64,000 bases of DNA, taken from Rhodococcus opacus B4. Its GTDB lineage: Bacteria > Actinomycetota > Actinomycetes > Mycobacteriales > Mycobacteriaceae. Under the pieces are notes generated by a model. The model searched no databases, was not told the origin of the DNA, and was given only the letters and a program-made list of their open reading frames with translations. Numbering within the stretch: the first letter of the stretch is position 1; the number at the start of each line of letters is the position of its first letter. Positions 1-9,032 of this stretch are shown here, piece by piece. The stretch is taken from NCBI RefSeq assembly GCF_000010805.1, contig NC_012522.1, positions 4,836,001 through 4,900,000 on the forward strand. The letters are read 5' to 3'. A program made the translations under genes and the position numbers.

Positions 1-2
1 CC

Positions 3-401
3 GAGGGCCCGGTGCCGACCGCCCGGCTGGCCGACCTGCACGGGGTGTCGAAGTCCTATCTCGCGAAGCACCTGCAGTCGCTGGCACGGGCCGGCCTCGT
101 CCACCCGACCGAGGGCCGCGACGGCGGGTACGTCCTGACCCGGGCGCCCGCGGACATCACGGTGCTCGACGTCGTGCAGGCGGTCGACGGCGCGGGGCCG
201 GCATTTCGGTGCACCGAGATCCGGCAGCAGGGGCTGCTCGCCGCGCCACCGGAACAGTGCAAGACCCCCTGCGGCATCGCGAAGGTCATGGCCGAGGCCG
301 AACGGGCCTGGCGTGCATCACTGTCCGGCGTGACCATTGCAGATCTGGCGGCAACGCTGGATCTCACCGCTCTCAGGCGCACCCTGGAGACGTCGTTCTG
401 A
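3..401 (+). CDS. Rrf2-family transcriptional regulator, 5' truncated by the window edge
   Basis: The open frame enters from the left edge, so the true start lies outside the window; the GTG at 12 is an internal valine. The visible 132 residues begin inside the winged-helix DNA-binding domain (GVSKSYLAKHLQSLARAGLV, then the glycine-rich wing GRDGGYVL), which is the Rrf2 pattern. The C-terminal half carries three cysteines (FRCTEI, then PPEQCKTPCGI) at the place where Rrf2 proteins such as NsrR and IscR bind an iron-sulfur cluster. It is therefore probably a redox- or NO-responsive repressor. That it controls the membrane protein 50 bp downstream is only an inference. Confidence 0.8.
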   Translation, partial: EGPVPTARLADLHGVSKSYLAKHLQSLARAGLVHPTEGRDGGYVLTRAPADITVLDVVQAVDGAGPAFRCTEIRQQGLLAAPPEQCKTPCGIAKVMAEAERAWRASLSGVTIADLAATLDLTALRRTLETSF

Positions 402-452
402 AACCGGGGACGACTGTTGCCCTGACGTTCGACCTCGGCGAAGACTGGACTC

Positions 453-1106
453 ATGGCCGAGATACGAGGCGACGCGGAGTTCCATCGGCTGTCCACTCCA
501 CGGGCCGCGGCCGTCGCCGGTGTCGTGTTCGGCCTGCTGTTCGCCTGCAGCATCGTCCTGCTGCGCAGCGCGTTGCCGGGTGCACCGGGTGACCCATGGG
601 TGAGCCATCAGCGGCAGATCACGACGGCCCTGATCCTCGCGCCCTTCGCGGGCATCGCGTTCCTGTGGTTCATCGGCGTCATCCGCGACCGTCTCGGGGA
701 ACTCGAAGACCGTTTCTTCTCGACGGTCTTCCTGGGCAGTGGGATCCTGTTCCTCGCGATGACGTTCGTGTCGATGGCACTCGCCGGCGGGATGCTCGCC
801 ATTTCCCGGCTCACCACCGGTCCGCAGAACGACCTCGTCTACTTCGGGCGCGAAGTGATGTTGCACGTGAACAACGTCTACGCCGTTCGCATGGCCGGGG
901 TGTTCATGATCTCGCTGGGAACCATCTGGCTGCGCACCGGCCTGATGCCGAGATGGCTCGCCGTCACCACCTACCTGCTGTCGTTCGCCCTGCTCGTGGT
1001 TGTCAGCTTCAGCCTGTGGGTGACGCTGGTCTTCCCCGCGTGGGTGCTGGTGATCAGTGTGTACATCCTCGCGATGGACCGGCCGCCGTCGACCTCGCCG
1101 GACTGA
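453..1106 (+). CDS. Small integral membrane protein of unknown function
   Basis: The 217-residue product has five to six hydrophobic segments (about residues 20-38, 58-76, 90-112, 148-165, 172-205), so it is an inner-membrane protein without a signal peptide. The segment between helices 3 and 4 is polar and ends in FGREVMLHVNNVYAVRMAG. I do not recognise a named family with certainty; it resembles anonymous actinobacterial conserved membrane proteins of this size. It lies 51 bp after the Rrf2 gene on the same strand and may be its target. The ATG at 453 gives a sensible N-terminus ahead of the first helix. Confidence 0.6.
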   Translation: MAEIRGDAEFHRLSTPRAAAVAGVVFGLLFACSIVLLRSALPGAPGDPWVSHQRQITTALILAPFAGIAFLWFIGVIRDRLGELEDRFFSTVFLGSGILFLAMTFVSMALAGGMLAISRLTTGPQNDLVYFGREVMLHVNNVYAVRMAGVFMISLGTIWLRTGLMPRWLAVTTYLLSFALLVVVSFSLWVTLVFPAWVLVISVYILAMDRPPSTSPD

Positions 1107-1222
1107 GCGCCGTCTCACCCCGTACGGGTGATGTGGCGCTGCGGCTCGGCGAGGAACGTCAGCATTGCGATTTCGGTGGGGCACGGGAATCGCTTACGAC
1201 CCGATGAGGCGAGGAGAGACAG

Positions 1223-2761
1223 ATGACGGACGCGCAACCCAACATCCTGGTCATCTGGGGCGACGACATCGGAATCACCAATCTCAGCTGCTACAGCGAC
1301 GGACTGATGGGGTACCGGACACCGAACATAGATCGTCTCGCCGACGAGGGCATGAAGTTCACCGACTCCTACGGTGAGCAGAGTTGCACGGCCGGTCGCG
1401 CGTCGTTCATCACGGGGCAGAGCGTGTATCGCACCGGCATGAGCAAGGTCGGAATCCCGGGAGTCGACGTCGGATTGTCGCCAGAGGACCCCACCATCGC
1501 CGAACTCCTCAAGCCCCTCGGATACGCCACCGGACAGTTCGGGAAGAACCATCTCGGCGATCTGAACAAATATCTGCCCACCGTGCATGGGTTCGACGAG
1601 TTCTTCGGCAACCTCTATCACCTGAACGCGGAGGAAGAACCCGAACTCCCCGACTATCCCAGCGCGCAGGACTATCCCACACTGCATGAGGTGATGATGC
1701 CTCGCGGAGTCCTCCATTGCTGGGCCACGGAGGAGGACGCCGGCGAGGTCGATCCGCGGTACGGACCGCACGGGAAGCAGCGCATCGAAGACACCGGGCC
1801 GCTGACCAAGAAGCGGATGGAGACCATCGACGACGAGACGGTGTCCGCGGCAATCGACTTCATCACGCGCCAGAAGGAAGCGGACACACCGTTCTTCGTG
1901 TGGATGAACACCACCCACATGCACCTGAGGACCCACACCAAGCCGGAAAGCCTCGGCCAGGCCGGGCACTGGCAGTCGCCGTACCACGACACCATGGTCG
2001 ATCACGACAAGCACGTCGGCCTGCTGCTCGACGCCGTCGACGAACTGGGTCTCGCCGAGAACACCATCGTCATCTACAGCACCGACAACGGCCCGCATGC
2101 GAACACGTGGCCGGACGGCGCCACCACCCCGTTCCGCAGCGAGAAGGACACCAACTGGGAGGGTGCGTTCCGCGTCCCCGAGGTGATCCGCTGGCCGGGC
2201 AAGATACCCGCGGGCAGCGTGTCCAACGAGATCGTCCAGCATCACGACTGGCTACCCACCTTCCTCGCCGCCGCCGGAGCACCCGACGTCGTCGAGCAAC
2301 TGAAGGCCGGCTACGACGTCGGCGACAAGACATTCAAGGTGCACATCGACGGATACAACCTGCTCCCGTACCTCACCGGTGAGGTCGAGACGTCCCCGCG
2401 CCGGGGAATGGTCTACTTCTCGGACGACTGCGACGTGCTGGGTATCCGTTTCGACAACTGGAAAATCGTGTTCATGGAGCAGCGGGCGCAGGGCACCCTC
2501 GGACTGTGGGCGGAGCCGTTCACCCCCCTGCGGCTGCCGAAACTGTTCAACCTGCGCACCGACCCGTTCGAGCGCGCCGATATCACGTCGAACACCTACT
2601 GGGACTGGTTCCTCGACCACGACTACATCGCCATCTACGGAACATTCATCACGACCCAATTCCTCGAGACGTTCAAGGAATTTCCCCCGAGGCACGAGCC
2701 GGCGAGCTTCACGATCGACCACGCGGTGGCGAAGTTGCACGCCTTCCTGGCGAAGGACTGA
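1223..2761 (+). CDS. Type I (formylglycine-dependent) arylsulfatase
   Basis: This is a 512-residue sulfatase of the alkaline-phosphatase superfamily that hydrolyses sulfate esters. Residues Asp14-Asp15 (VIWGDDIG) are the metal-binding start of the fold, and Cys55 and Arg59 in SCTAGRAS form the CxAxR formylglycine motif, in which Cys55 would be converted to the catalytic aldehyde. The later IYSTDNGPH block supplies further metal ligands. There is no signal peptide, so it should act in the cytoplasm. A good ribosome site (GAGGAGAG) precedes the ATG. The gene that modifies the cysteine lies two genes downstream on the same strand (3730-4662), so the operon makes both enzyme and activator. The substrate is unknown. 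Confidence 0.92.
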   Translation: MTDAQPNILVIWGDDIGITNLSCYSDGLMGYRTPNIDRLADEGMKFTDSYGEQSCTAGRASFITGQSVYRTGMSKVGIPGVDVGLSPEDPTIAELLKPLGYATGQFGKNHLGDLNKYLPTVHGFDEFFGNLYHLNAEEEPELPDYPSAQDYPTLHEVMMPRGVLHCWATEEDAGEVDPRYGPHGKQRIEDTGPLTKKRMETIDDETVSAAIDFITRQKEADTPFFVWMNTTHMHLRTHTKPESLGQAGHWQSPYHDTMVDHDKHVGLLLDAVDELGLAENTIVIYSTDNGPHANTWPDGATTPFRSEKDTNWEGAFRVPEVIRWPGKIPAGSVSNEIVQHHDWLPTFLAAAGAPDVVEQLKAGYDVGDKTFKVHIDGYNLLPYLTGEVETSPRRGMVYFSDDCDVLGIRFDNWKIVFMEQRAQGTLGLWAEPFTPLRLPKLFNLRTDPFERADITSNTYWDWFLDHDYIAIYGTFITTQFLETFKEFPPRHEPASFTIDHAVAKLHAFLAKD

Positions 2762-2766
2762 CCGTC

Positions 2767-3708
2767 GTGGGAGCCGGGCTGAGTGGTTCCTGGGCGGACG
2801 GGTCGACGCGGTCCACGATCGAGGATTTCGTCGCCCGGGTGACTACCCGGGGACCGGACTTCGTCGAGCAGGGAGACCGGGTGGCCGTGTTCGACAACGA
2901 CGGCACATTGTGGTGTGAGAAGCCGATGCCCATCCAGCTCGACTTCACCATCCGGCGTCTGGCGGAGATGGCGGCAGACGAACCCGAACTGCAACGGACG
3001 CAACCCTGGCAGGCCGCGCACGAGCACGACCTGAAATGGCTCGGCGCCGCAATGATCAAGCACTACCACGGCGACGACACGGATCTGAAGCTGCTGATGG
3101 GCGCGATCACCCGGGCGTTCGACGAGGTCAGCGTCGAGAACTACGACGCCCGCGTCACCGCGTTCTTCGACGGGGCGGACCACCCGACTCTCGGTCGCCC
3201 GTACCGGGGATGCGGATACGCACCGATGGTCGAGTTGCTGCGCTATCTCGAGGCGAACGGGTTCACGATCTACATCGCGTCCGGCGGTGACCGGGACTTC
3301 ATGCGCCCGATCGCCGGGCAGCTCTACGGGGTGCCGCCGGAGCGGATCATCGGCAGCGCACTCGGCCTCTCCTACCGCGCCGAGGAGGGGCGGACGGATC
3401 TGCTCTACAAGGCGGCAATGGACTTCTTCGACGACGGACCCGAGAAACCGGTCCGGATCTGGAGCAGGATCGGGCGTCGGCCGATCCTGTCGGTCGGCAA
3501 CTCCAACGGCGACCTGCCGATGCTCGCGTTCTCCGGGCTACCCGACCGTCCGTCCCTGCGGGTGCTGATCCTGCACGACGACGCCGACCGCGAATTCGAC
3601 TACGTCGCCGGAGCCGAGCAGGCCCTCGAAGAGGCACGAGCAAACAACTGGACCGTGGTAAGCATGAAGAACGATTGGACGAGCGTCTTCTCGCCGGCCG
3701 TCACCTGA
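2767..3708 (+). CDS. HAD-superfamily hydrolase between sulfatase and FGE
   Basis: I place the start at the GTG five bases after the sulfatase stop, giving 313 residues; the frame is open further upstream but runs inside the sulfatase gene. Motif I is VAVFDNDGTLW with Asp43 and Asp45, followed by a cap region and a late SVGNSNGDLPML block that carries the motif IV acidic residue. This is the SerB-like branch of HAD phosphatases. Position and spacing indicate co-transcription with the sulfatase and its modifying enzyme. A role in further breaking down the desulfated product, for example by dephosphorylation, is inference. Confidence 0.8.
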   Translation: MGAGLSGSWADGSTRSTIEDFVARVTTRGPDFVEQGDRVAVFDNDGTLWCEKPMPIQLDFTIRRLAEMAADEPELQRTQPWQAAHEHDLKWLGAAMIKHYHGDDTDLKLLMGAITRAFDEVSVENYDARVTAFFDGADHPTLGRPYRGCGYAPMVELLRYLEANGFTIYIASGGDRDFMRPIAGQLYGVPPERIIGSALGLSYRAEEGRTDLLYKAAMDFFDDGPEKPVRIWSRIGRRPILSVGNSNGDLPMLAFSGLPDRPSLRVLILHDDADREFDYVAGAEQALEEARANNWTVVSMKNDWTSVFSPAVT

Positions 3709-3729
3709 GCAGTCGGAAGGGGGAACCTC

Positions 3730-4662
3730 GTGGACACCGTGACCGTTTCCGCCGTCCGTCGCATCCCCGCCCAGACGTTCACCATGGGCTCGGATCGGCA
3801 CTATCCGGAAGAAGGACCGGCGCATCGGGTGGCGGTCGACGCGTTCGCGATCGAGGCGCACCAGGTCACGAACGCACAGTTCACGACGTTCGTCCGGGAC
3901 ACCGGATACGTCACGGTTGCCGAGCGTCCGCTGGACCCCGCCGACTTTCCCGGGGCTCCCGCAGAGAATCTGCAACCCGGATCGATGGTGTTCACCCCCA
4001 CCCGCGGACCGGTCGACCTCCGTCACCTGAGCCAGTGGTGGACCTGGACGGTGGGCGCGTCCTGGCAGCGCCCCACCGGGCCCGCGTCGACGATCGCCGG
4101 CCGCGAACGACATCCCGTCGTCCACGTCGCCCACGAGGATGCGGCCGCGTACGCACAGTGGGCCGGGCGGTCGCTCCCCACCGAGGCGCAGTGGGAGGCG
4201 GCGGCGCGCGGCGGTCTCGACCAGGCCGAATTCACCTGGGGCGACGCGCCCGCAAGCGAGCCGTCGGCGAACTACTGGCACGGGGACTTCCCGTGGCGCG
4301 CCGACCCCGGGTACGGCACCACGACCGCCGTCGGTAGCTATCGGCCCAACGGCTACGGGCTGTTCGACATGGCGGGCAACGTGTGGGAATGGACTGCCGA
4401 CTGGTACGCCGATCGGCACCGTGACACCGCGGAGTCGTGCTGCGCGCCGCGCAATCCGCGCGGGCCCGGCATGACGGCGAGCTTCGACCCCCGCCAACCC
4501 CAGTTCCGGGTTCCACGGCGGGTGATCAAGGGTGGATCGTTCCTCTGCGCCGACAGCTACTGTCGCCGGTACCGGCCCGCGGCGCGGCGGCCGCAGATGG
4601 TGGATACCGGGATGAGCCACATCGGATTCCGCTGCGTCGAGGCCGTGCCCGTCTCAGAGTAG
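3730..4662 (+). CDS. Formylglycine-generating enzyme (SUMF1/FGE family)
   Basis: This is a 310-residue sulfatase-modifying enzyme that oxidises the sulfatase motif cysteine to formylglycine using oxygen. The C-terminal block GGSFLCADSYCRRYRPAAR places Cys273 and Cys278 five residues apart, as in the copper-binding catalytic pair of bona fide aerobic FGE, and the family motif GNVWEWTADW lies upstream. These cysteines separate true FGE from EgtB-like and other SUMF1-fold relatives. It uses a GTG start 21 bp after the HAD gene. Its stop overlaps the end of the convergent DUF202 gene by 9 bp. The natural target is presumably the sulfatase at 1223-2761. Confidence 0.93.
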   Translation: MDTVTVSAVRRIPAQTFTMGSDRHYPEEGPAHRVAVDAFAIEAHQVTNAQFTTFVRDTGYVTVAERPLDPADFPGAPAENLQPGSMVFTPTRGPVDLRHLSQWWTWTVGASWQRPTGPASTIAGRERHPVVHVAHEDAAAYAQWAGRSLPTEAQWEAAARGGLDQAEFTWGDAPASEPSANYWHGDFPWRADPGYGTTTAVGSYRPNGYGLFDMAGNVWEWTADWYADRHRDTAESCCAPRNPRGPGMTASFDPRQPQFRVPRRVIKGGSFLCADSYCRRYRPAARRPQMVDTGMSHIGFRCVEAVPVSE

Positions 4663-5001
4663 GACCACCACGGCGAGCAGCGCGAGCACGGTCACGATAC
4701 TGGAGGTGGCGACGGCGGCGAACGTCGCCGGCGCGAATTCCCCGGATTCGATCTGCTTGCTGATGGCCCGGTAGCGGAACGTGCCGTACGCGGATACCAG
4801 CAGTCCCGCGGCGATCAGGATGAAACCGGCGGCAATGGCGTGGTCGCCGCGGTGTGGGGCGAACTTCGCCACCGCCACACCGAGTGCGGCGACGCTGATG
4901 CCCGTGCGGTGCCAGGCGAGATAGGTTCGCTCGTTCGCGAGGTGATCGCGCGCGGTGCTGCCCGTGTTCGGCTGGGTGGGGCCGAAGATGTCGCGGCTCA
5001 T
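4654..5001 (-). CDS. DUF202-family small membrane protein
   Basis: The 115-residue protein has a short cytoplasmic N-terminus, the characteristic DUF202 segment LANERTYLAWHRTGISVAALGVAVAKF, and three hydrophobic helices ending at the extreme C-terminus. Proteins of this YidH-like family are inner-membrane proteins without an established function. Its ATG overlaps the stop of the pseudokinase gene by 4 bp (ATGA), so the two are translationally coupled. Its 3' end overlaps the convergent FGE gene by 9 bp. Confidence 0.8.
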   Translation of the reverse strand: MSRDIFGPTQPNTGSTARDHLANERTYLAWHRTGISVAALGVAVAKFAPHRGDHAIAAGFILIAAGLLVSAYGTFRYRAISKQIESGEFAPATFAAVATSSIVTVLALLAVVVLL

Positions 5002-6485
5002 CCGCCGTCACCGAGGAATCCGATTTCCGACAGACTCGACTGGAATCCGGATTCGACCGTGGACAGTCCGGAGATCCACACGAGGACGCGGGTGGTGGGT
5101 GCCGGCGTCCGGGCGGCGATCCGGGTGACTCCCGGCGCGAGCGTGGCGGCGCCGAGTAACTGGGTGTGGCCGATGCCGGCCCAGGCGGCAGGCGCGGTCC
5201 GGATCTCGACCCTGGTGCCCGGCGTGGGTGATTCGATCCAGACGGTCCGCAGGTCGACGGGTTTCGGGAACGACACGATCAGGCCCACTCCACCCTTCGT
5301 CGGCGCTAGTTGCTGCGGGTAGCGGTCCGTCGCCCAGAACGTTGCCGGGTCGGCGTCGACCGCGAGGAAGGCCCTCGTCCCGTTGTCGGGGAAATGCTGG
5401 GGCGAGTAGACGGCCGCGGACGACGGGATGAGCGGTGTCGGATCGGGTTCCGGCGCGGGCACGATCTCGCTGAGCGTGCTGTCCGCGACGGCCGCCGGCG
5501 GCGCGTCCGACGCGGTGAACGAGGTGCCGATCGCCCATCCGGCGGCGCCGAGGGCGACAACCACGCCGAGTGCGGCGCTCATCGCGGGAAGCGGCGTCCG
5601 CGGTCGGGCCGACCGGTCGTCGAGCTTCGGTCGGACCTTCTTCTTGGGGGCGAAGGCGGGAGCCGAACGAGCCCGCGCGTCCGCCAGCATCCGGTCGAGG
5701 GCGTCGACCATTGCCTGCGCGGTGTCCATCCCGGGTCGCCGGGTGAGGGCGTTCACGGCCACGTCGGACAGCCGGCGGGGAATCGTGGGCCGCACCCGAT
5801 GCGGAGGGACGACGGAACCGTCGCCCCGACGGCCTGCGGGGGGAAGTCCGGCTGCGAGGGTCGCGCCGGACGACGGCAGCGGCCACGTGCCGAGCAACAG
5901 CGCGTACAGCAGCGCGCCGAGGCCGGCGACGTCGTCGGCCGTGGTCCCGTCGGCGAGGGTGGCAGGGAAGGCGAGGACCGCGAGTCCTTCCCGGGAGATC
6001 CGTACCCGGTTGGGATGATCGAGCGAGATGCGGGCACCGAAATGATGCGCGTCCGCGGTGGCGGCGGCGAGGTCGCGCACGATGCGCGCGGCGTCCAGCG
6101 GCCGCGGAACCGTGCGCGCGACATCCGCGACCCGCCATCCGGGCGTCCATTCCGCGACCACGGCGATCCGGTCGCCGGCCGCCACGACGTCGTAAACCTG
6201 CGCGATCCGCCCCTCGTGGTTGAAGCTGGTCCCGGTGGTGTTCCGGCAGAACCGCGTCACCGGATCCGGGTGGGTGTCGGTGTCGCGCAGGTGCGCCGAA
6301 TCGACGAGGCCGAGCGAAACGTCCCGGCACAGTTCGGTGTCGTGGGCGTGCCACCACTGCACCCAGTCGGGTCCGGCGAATCGTCCGAGGAGCTTGTATC
6401 GAGTGGCGACGAGCGTGCCCGGGGCGTACTGATCCCGGTCCTGCGGCGAATGCGGCGGGACCCCGGACACCGGCATTGCTGTCAT
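4998..6485 (-). CDS. MviN-type membrane pseudokinase without a MurJ part
   Basis: The 495-residue protein has three parts. Residues 25-270 form a Ser/Thr-kinase-like lobe: the segment where the ATP-binding lysine should be reads CRDVSLGLV, the catalytic loop reads GARISLDHPNRVRI with no HRD, and no DFG can be found, so it should be catalytically dead. One transmembrane helix follows (about residues 305-325, AALGVVVALGAAGW). The C-terminal 140 residues look like an extracytoplasmic discoidin-type beta-sandwich (LAVDADPATFWAT, later ISGLSTVESGF). The arrangement matches the C-terminal half of mycobacterial MviN (MurJ-pseudokinase), whose kinase-like domain recruits FhaA after phosphorylation by PknB. 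Here the flippase part is missing. A scaffold role in cell-wall control is inference. Confidence 0.75.
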   Translation of the reverse strand: MTAMPVSGVPPHSPQDRDQYAPGTLVATRYKLLGRFAGPDWVQWWHAHDTELCRDVSLGLVDSAHLRDTDTHPDPVTRFCRNTTGTSFNHEGRIAQVYDVVAAGDRIAVVAEWTPGWRVADVARTVPRPLDAARIVRDLAAATADAHHFGARISLDHPNRVRISREGLAVLAFPATLADGTTADDVAGLGALLYALLLGTWPLPSSGATLAAGLPPAGRRGDGSVVPPHRVRPTIPRRLSDVAVNALTRRPGMDTAQAMVDALDRMLADARARSAPAFAPKKKVRPKLDDRSARPRTPLPAMSAALGVVVALGAAGWAIGTSFTASDAPPAAVADSTLSEIVPAPEPDPTPLIPSSAAVYSPQHFPDNGTRAFLAVDADPATFWATDRYPQQLAPTKGGVGLIVSFPKPVDLRTVWIESPTPGTRVEIRTAPAAWAGIGHTQLLGAATLAPGVTRIAARTPAPTTRVLVWISGLSTVESGFQSSLSEIGFLGDGG

Positions 6486-6623
6486 CTACTCTCCCGGGCT
6501 CTCCCCGACCCCGAAAACTCCTGTCAGGCAACCGTCACCCGGCAGCAGAGCAGACGTTCGCGGTACCGGGCCTCACCCTGATCATCCTCGGATGTCACGC
6601 GAATCGTGTGCTTTTCGGTCGAC

Positions 6624-7994
6624 CTAGCCGAGGACGTGCTCCGCGTATCGCGCGACCGCGAGCACGAGGTCGTCCGAATGCCGGGGCCCGACGATCTGCA
6701 GGCCCACCGGAAGACCGGCCGCGGTGCGCCCGACGGGGATGCTGATCGCCGGCTGCTGCGTCAGGTTGAACGGGTACGTGAACGGCGTCCACTGCGGCCA
6801 GCCGGTGAGGTCGCTGCCCGGCGGCACGTCGTAGCCCGCCTCGAAAGCTGGAATGGGGACGGTGGGTGTCAGCAGGACGTTGTGCGTCAGATGGAATTTG
6901 CCCATCGTGATGCCGATGTCCGCGGCGACCGCGCGAGCGTCGAGATAGTCGACCGCGCTGAACTTCTCGCCCCGTTCCCAGACCTTGCCGAGGCCCGGGT
7001 CGACCTTGTCGCGTGCGCCATCCGGGAAGTTCTTCAGCATTGCCGCGGCCCCGGCCGCCCACAGCAGTTCGAAGGCGTCGATCGGATCGCCGAACCCGGG
7101 GTCGGCGGCGGTGACCGGGAGACCCGCGGCGTCGAGTGCCTGCACCGCTCGGTCGACGATCGTCCGGACCTCCGGGTCGACGGTCACGTAGCCGAGCGTG
7201 GGGGAGTACGCGACGCCGAGTCCGACCACGTCGCGGCCGATCTCGCCGCGGAAGGTGGTCGGGAACGGGGCGAGCGACGTCGGGTCGCGCGGGTCGGGCA
7301 GCGACAGGATGTCCATCAGCAGTGCCGCGTCCTCGACCGTGCGGGTGATCGGACCGGCGTGCGCCAGCGGTCCGAACGGGCTCGCCGGGAACAGGGGGAT
7401 GCGACCGTGTGTGGGCTTGAACCCGACGACGCCGCAGAACGACGCGGGGATCCGCACACTGCCCCCGCCGTCGGTGCCGACGGAGCAGGGGCCGAGACCC
7501 GCCGCGACCGCAGCGGCACTGCCGCCCGAGGAACCACCGGCCGTCTTGGTCGGGTCGGCCGGGTTGCGGGTGATCCCGCACAGGGCGCTGTCGGTGACGG
7601 CCTTCCAGGCGATTTCGGGGGTCGTGGTCTTGCCGAGGAACACCATCCCGTCCTCGCGCAGCCGGGCGGCCACGGGACTGTCGACGTCCCACGGCTGGTC
7701 CTCGTCGACGGCCTGCGATCCGCGGAGCGTCGGCCAGCCGTCGGTGAGGAAGATGTCCTTGATGGAGATCGGGACGCCGTCGAGCAGTCCCTTGGAGTAG
7801 CCGGTGTTCCAGCGCTCCTCGGACTTCCGGGCCTGCGCAAGCGCCCGCTCCTCGTCGACGAGACAGTAGGAGTTGATGGCGCGATCACGCTCGGTGATGG
7901 CGTCGAGCATCGCCTGCGTGGCGTCCACCGGCGAAAGTTCTCCGGACGAGTAGGCCGTGACCAGTTCGACGGCGGTCATGTCGGTGGGATTCAT
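6624..7994 (-). CDS. Amidase-signature hydrolase
   Basis: The 456-residue protein belongs to the amidase signature family, which cleaves carboxamide or related C-N bonds. The Ser-cisSer-Lys triad is visible: Lys79 in GVPISIKD, Ser155 in GGSSGGSAAA and nucleophile Ser179 in DGGGSVRIP. Length is normal for a catabolic amidase, and there are no extra domains, so it is probably not GatA. It is co-directional with, and 36 bp downstream of, the 2-hydroxyacid dehydrogenase, and together they face two racemase-like genes across a shared promoter region. That suggests a small pathway for an amide-containing acid; the substrate cannot be read from the sequence. Confidence 0.88.
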   Translation of the reverse strand: MNPTDMTAVELVTAYSSGELSPVDATQAMLDAITERDRAINSYCLVDEERALAQARKSEERWNTGYSKGLLDGVPISIKDIFLTDGWPTLRGSQAVDEDQPWDVDSPVAARLREDGMVFLGKTTTPEIAWKAVTDSALCGITRNPADPTKTAGGSSGGSAAAVAAGLGPCSVGTDGGGSVRIPASFCGVVGFKPTHGRIPLFPASPFGPLAHAGPITRTVEDAALLMDILSLPDPRDPTSLAPFPTTFRGEIGRDVVGLGVAYSPTLGYVTVDPEVRTIVDRAVQALDAAGLPVTAADPGFGDPIDAFELLWAAGAAAMLKNFPDGARDKVDPGLGKVWERGEKFSAVDYLDARAVAADIGITMGKFHLTHNVLLTPTVPIPAFEAGYDVPPGSDLTGWPQWTPFTYPFNLTQQPAISIPVGRTAAGLPVGLQIVGPRHSDDLVLAVARYAEHVLG

Positions 7995-8030
7995 GAGAAC
8001 TCCTTCAGCCTGGACGTTCGGGCCCTGTCG

Positions 8031-9005
8031 TCATCGGCTCGGTACGTACCCGAGGTGCTTGTCAACTACGTTCTCCAGCGGGTACCCCGTCACCCAGCGT
8101 TCGAAATTGTCGGTGAACACGGTGACGAGGTCGTCGCGCCAGCCGGCGAAGTCGCCCGAATTGTGGGGCGTGATCGACACGTTCGGCATGTCCCAGAGCG
8201 GATGGTCCGCGGGAAGCGGTTCGGTGTCGAACACGTCGAGCGCGGCGCCCGCGATCGTTCCCGCCCGCAGGGCGGCCACGAGGTCGTCGGTGCGGACGAG
8301 CTCGCCGCGTCCGACGTTGACGAACCGGGCGCCCGGCTTCATGGCGGCGAACGTCGTATCGCGGAACAGGTGGCGGGTCTGCCCGGTGAGCGGTGCCACC
8401 GCGATCACGTAATCGGCGACGGCGAGCTGATCCGGGAGATCTTCGGTGGCGGTGACCGTCCCGAAGTCGGGATCGGCGCCCCGGGCGGTGCGACCCGACC
8501 CGCTGACCTTCATCCCCGCGGCGCGGAGAAGTCGGGCGATCGCGCGGCCTATGGGTCCGGTGCCGACGATCAGGGCCGTGCGGCCCGCGATCCGCTCGGA
8601 TTCGCGGTGCTGCCAGGTGTGGGACTGCTGCAGCCGGAGCGAACCCGGCAGATCCTTCGCGAACGAGAGGATCTGAGCCAGCACGTACTCGGCGATCGCC
8701 CCGTCGAACACGCCCCGGGAGTTGGTGATCGTGACGTCGCTGTCGCGCGCCTCGGGGAACATGACGGGATCGACGCCGGCCGCGGCGATGTGCAGCCACT
8801 GCAGCGAACCGGCGGCGTGCCACGCTCCGGGTACCGCGTCGGTGAGGAAGTCGTAGAGAAACAGCACGTCCGCGCCGTCGAGGGCGTCGCTCAACCCCGC
8901 CTTGCCGGTGTAGCGAACTTCGGCACGGGACGAAACCGGTGCCATGAGTTCGTCGCTCGGCAGGACGTGGGCATGTAGCACCGCGACGATCGGGTTCCGA
9001 CTCAC
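8031..9005 (-). CDS. D-isomer-specific 2-hydroxyacid dehydrogenase
   Basis: This 324-residue NAD(P)-dependent dehydrogenase interconverts a 2-hydroxy acid and a 2-oxo acid. The Rossmann motif is IVGTGPIGRA (residues 146-155); the catalytic arginine lies in VNVGRGELV, the glutamate in DVFDTEPLP and the histidine in SITPHNSGD, all in family order. The N-terminal catalytic domain is somewhat divergent, as in the GyaR/GhrA-like branch. It is the first gene of a minus-strand pair with the amidase and starts 80 bp from the divergent racemase gene, with a GntR-type palindrome between them. Confidence 0.88.
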   Translation of the reverse strand: MSRNPIVAVLHAHVLPSDELMAPVSSRAEVRYTGKAGLSDALDGADVLFLYDFLTDAVPGAWHAAGSLQWLHIAAAGVDPVMFPEARDSDVTITNSRGVFDGAIAEYVLAQILSFAKDLPGSLRLQQSHTWQHRESERIAGRTALIVGTGPIGRAIARLLRAAGMKVSGSGRTARGADPDFGTVTATEDLPDQLAVADYVIAVAPLTGQTRHLFRDTTFAAMKPGARFVNVGRGELVRTDDLVAALRAGTIAGAALDVFDTEPLPADHPLWDMPNVSITPHNSGDFAGWRDDLVTVFTDNFERWVTGYPLENVVDKHLGYVPSR

Positions 9006-9032
9006 GTTGACACCGTAAGAGTAACTCGTATG

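Noticed and set aside
4998..6485. Active Ser/Thr protein kinase
   Set aside because: The ATP lysine, HRD and DFG motifs are all absent; it is a pseudokinase.
6606..8978. 790-codon open frame on the plus strand opposite the amidase and dehydrogenase genes
   Set aside because: Its translation is low-complexity Arg/Gly/Asp-rich without any domain, and both genes on the other strand have complete motifs. It is a high-GC codon-bias shadow.
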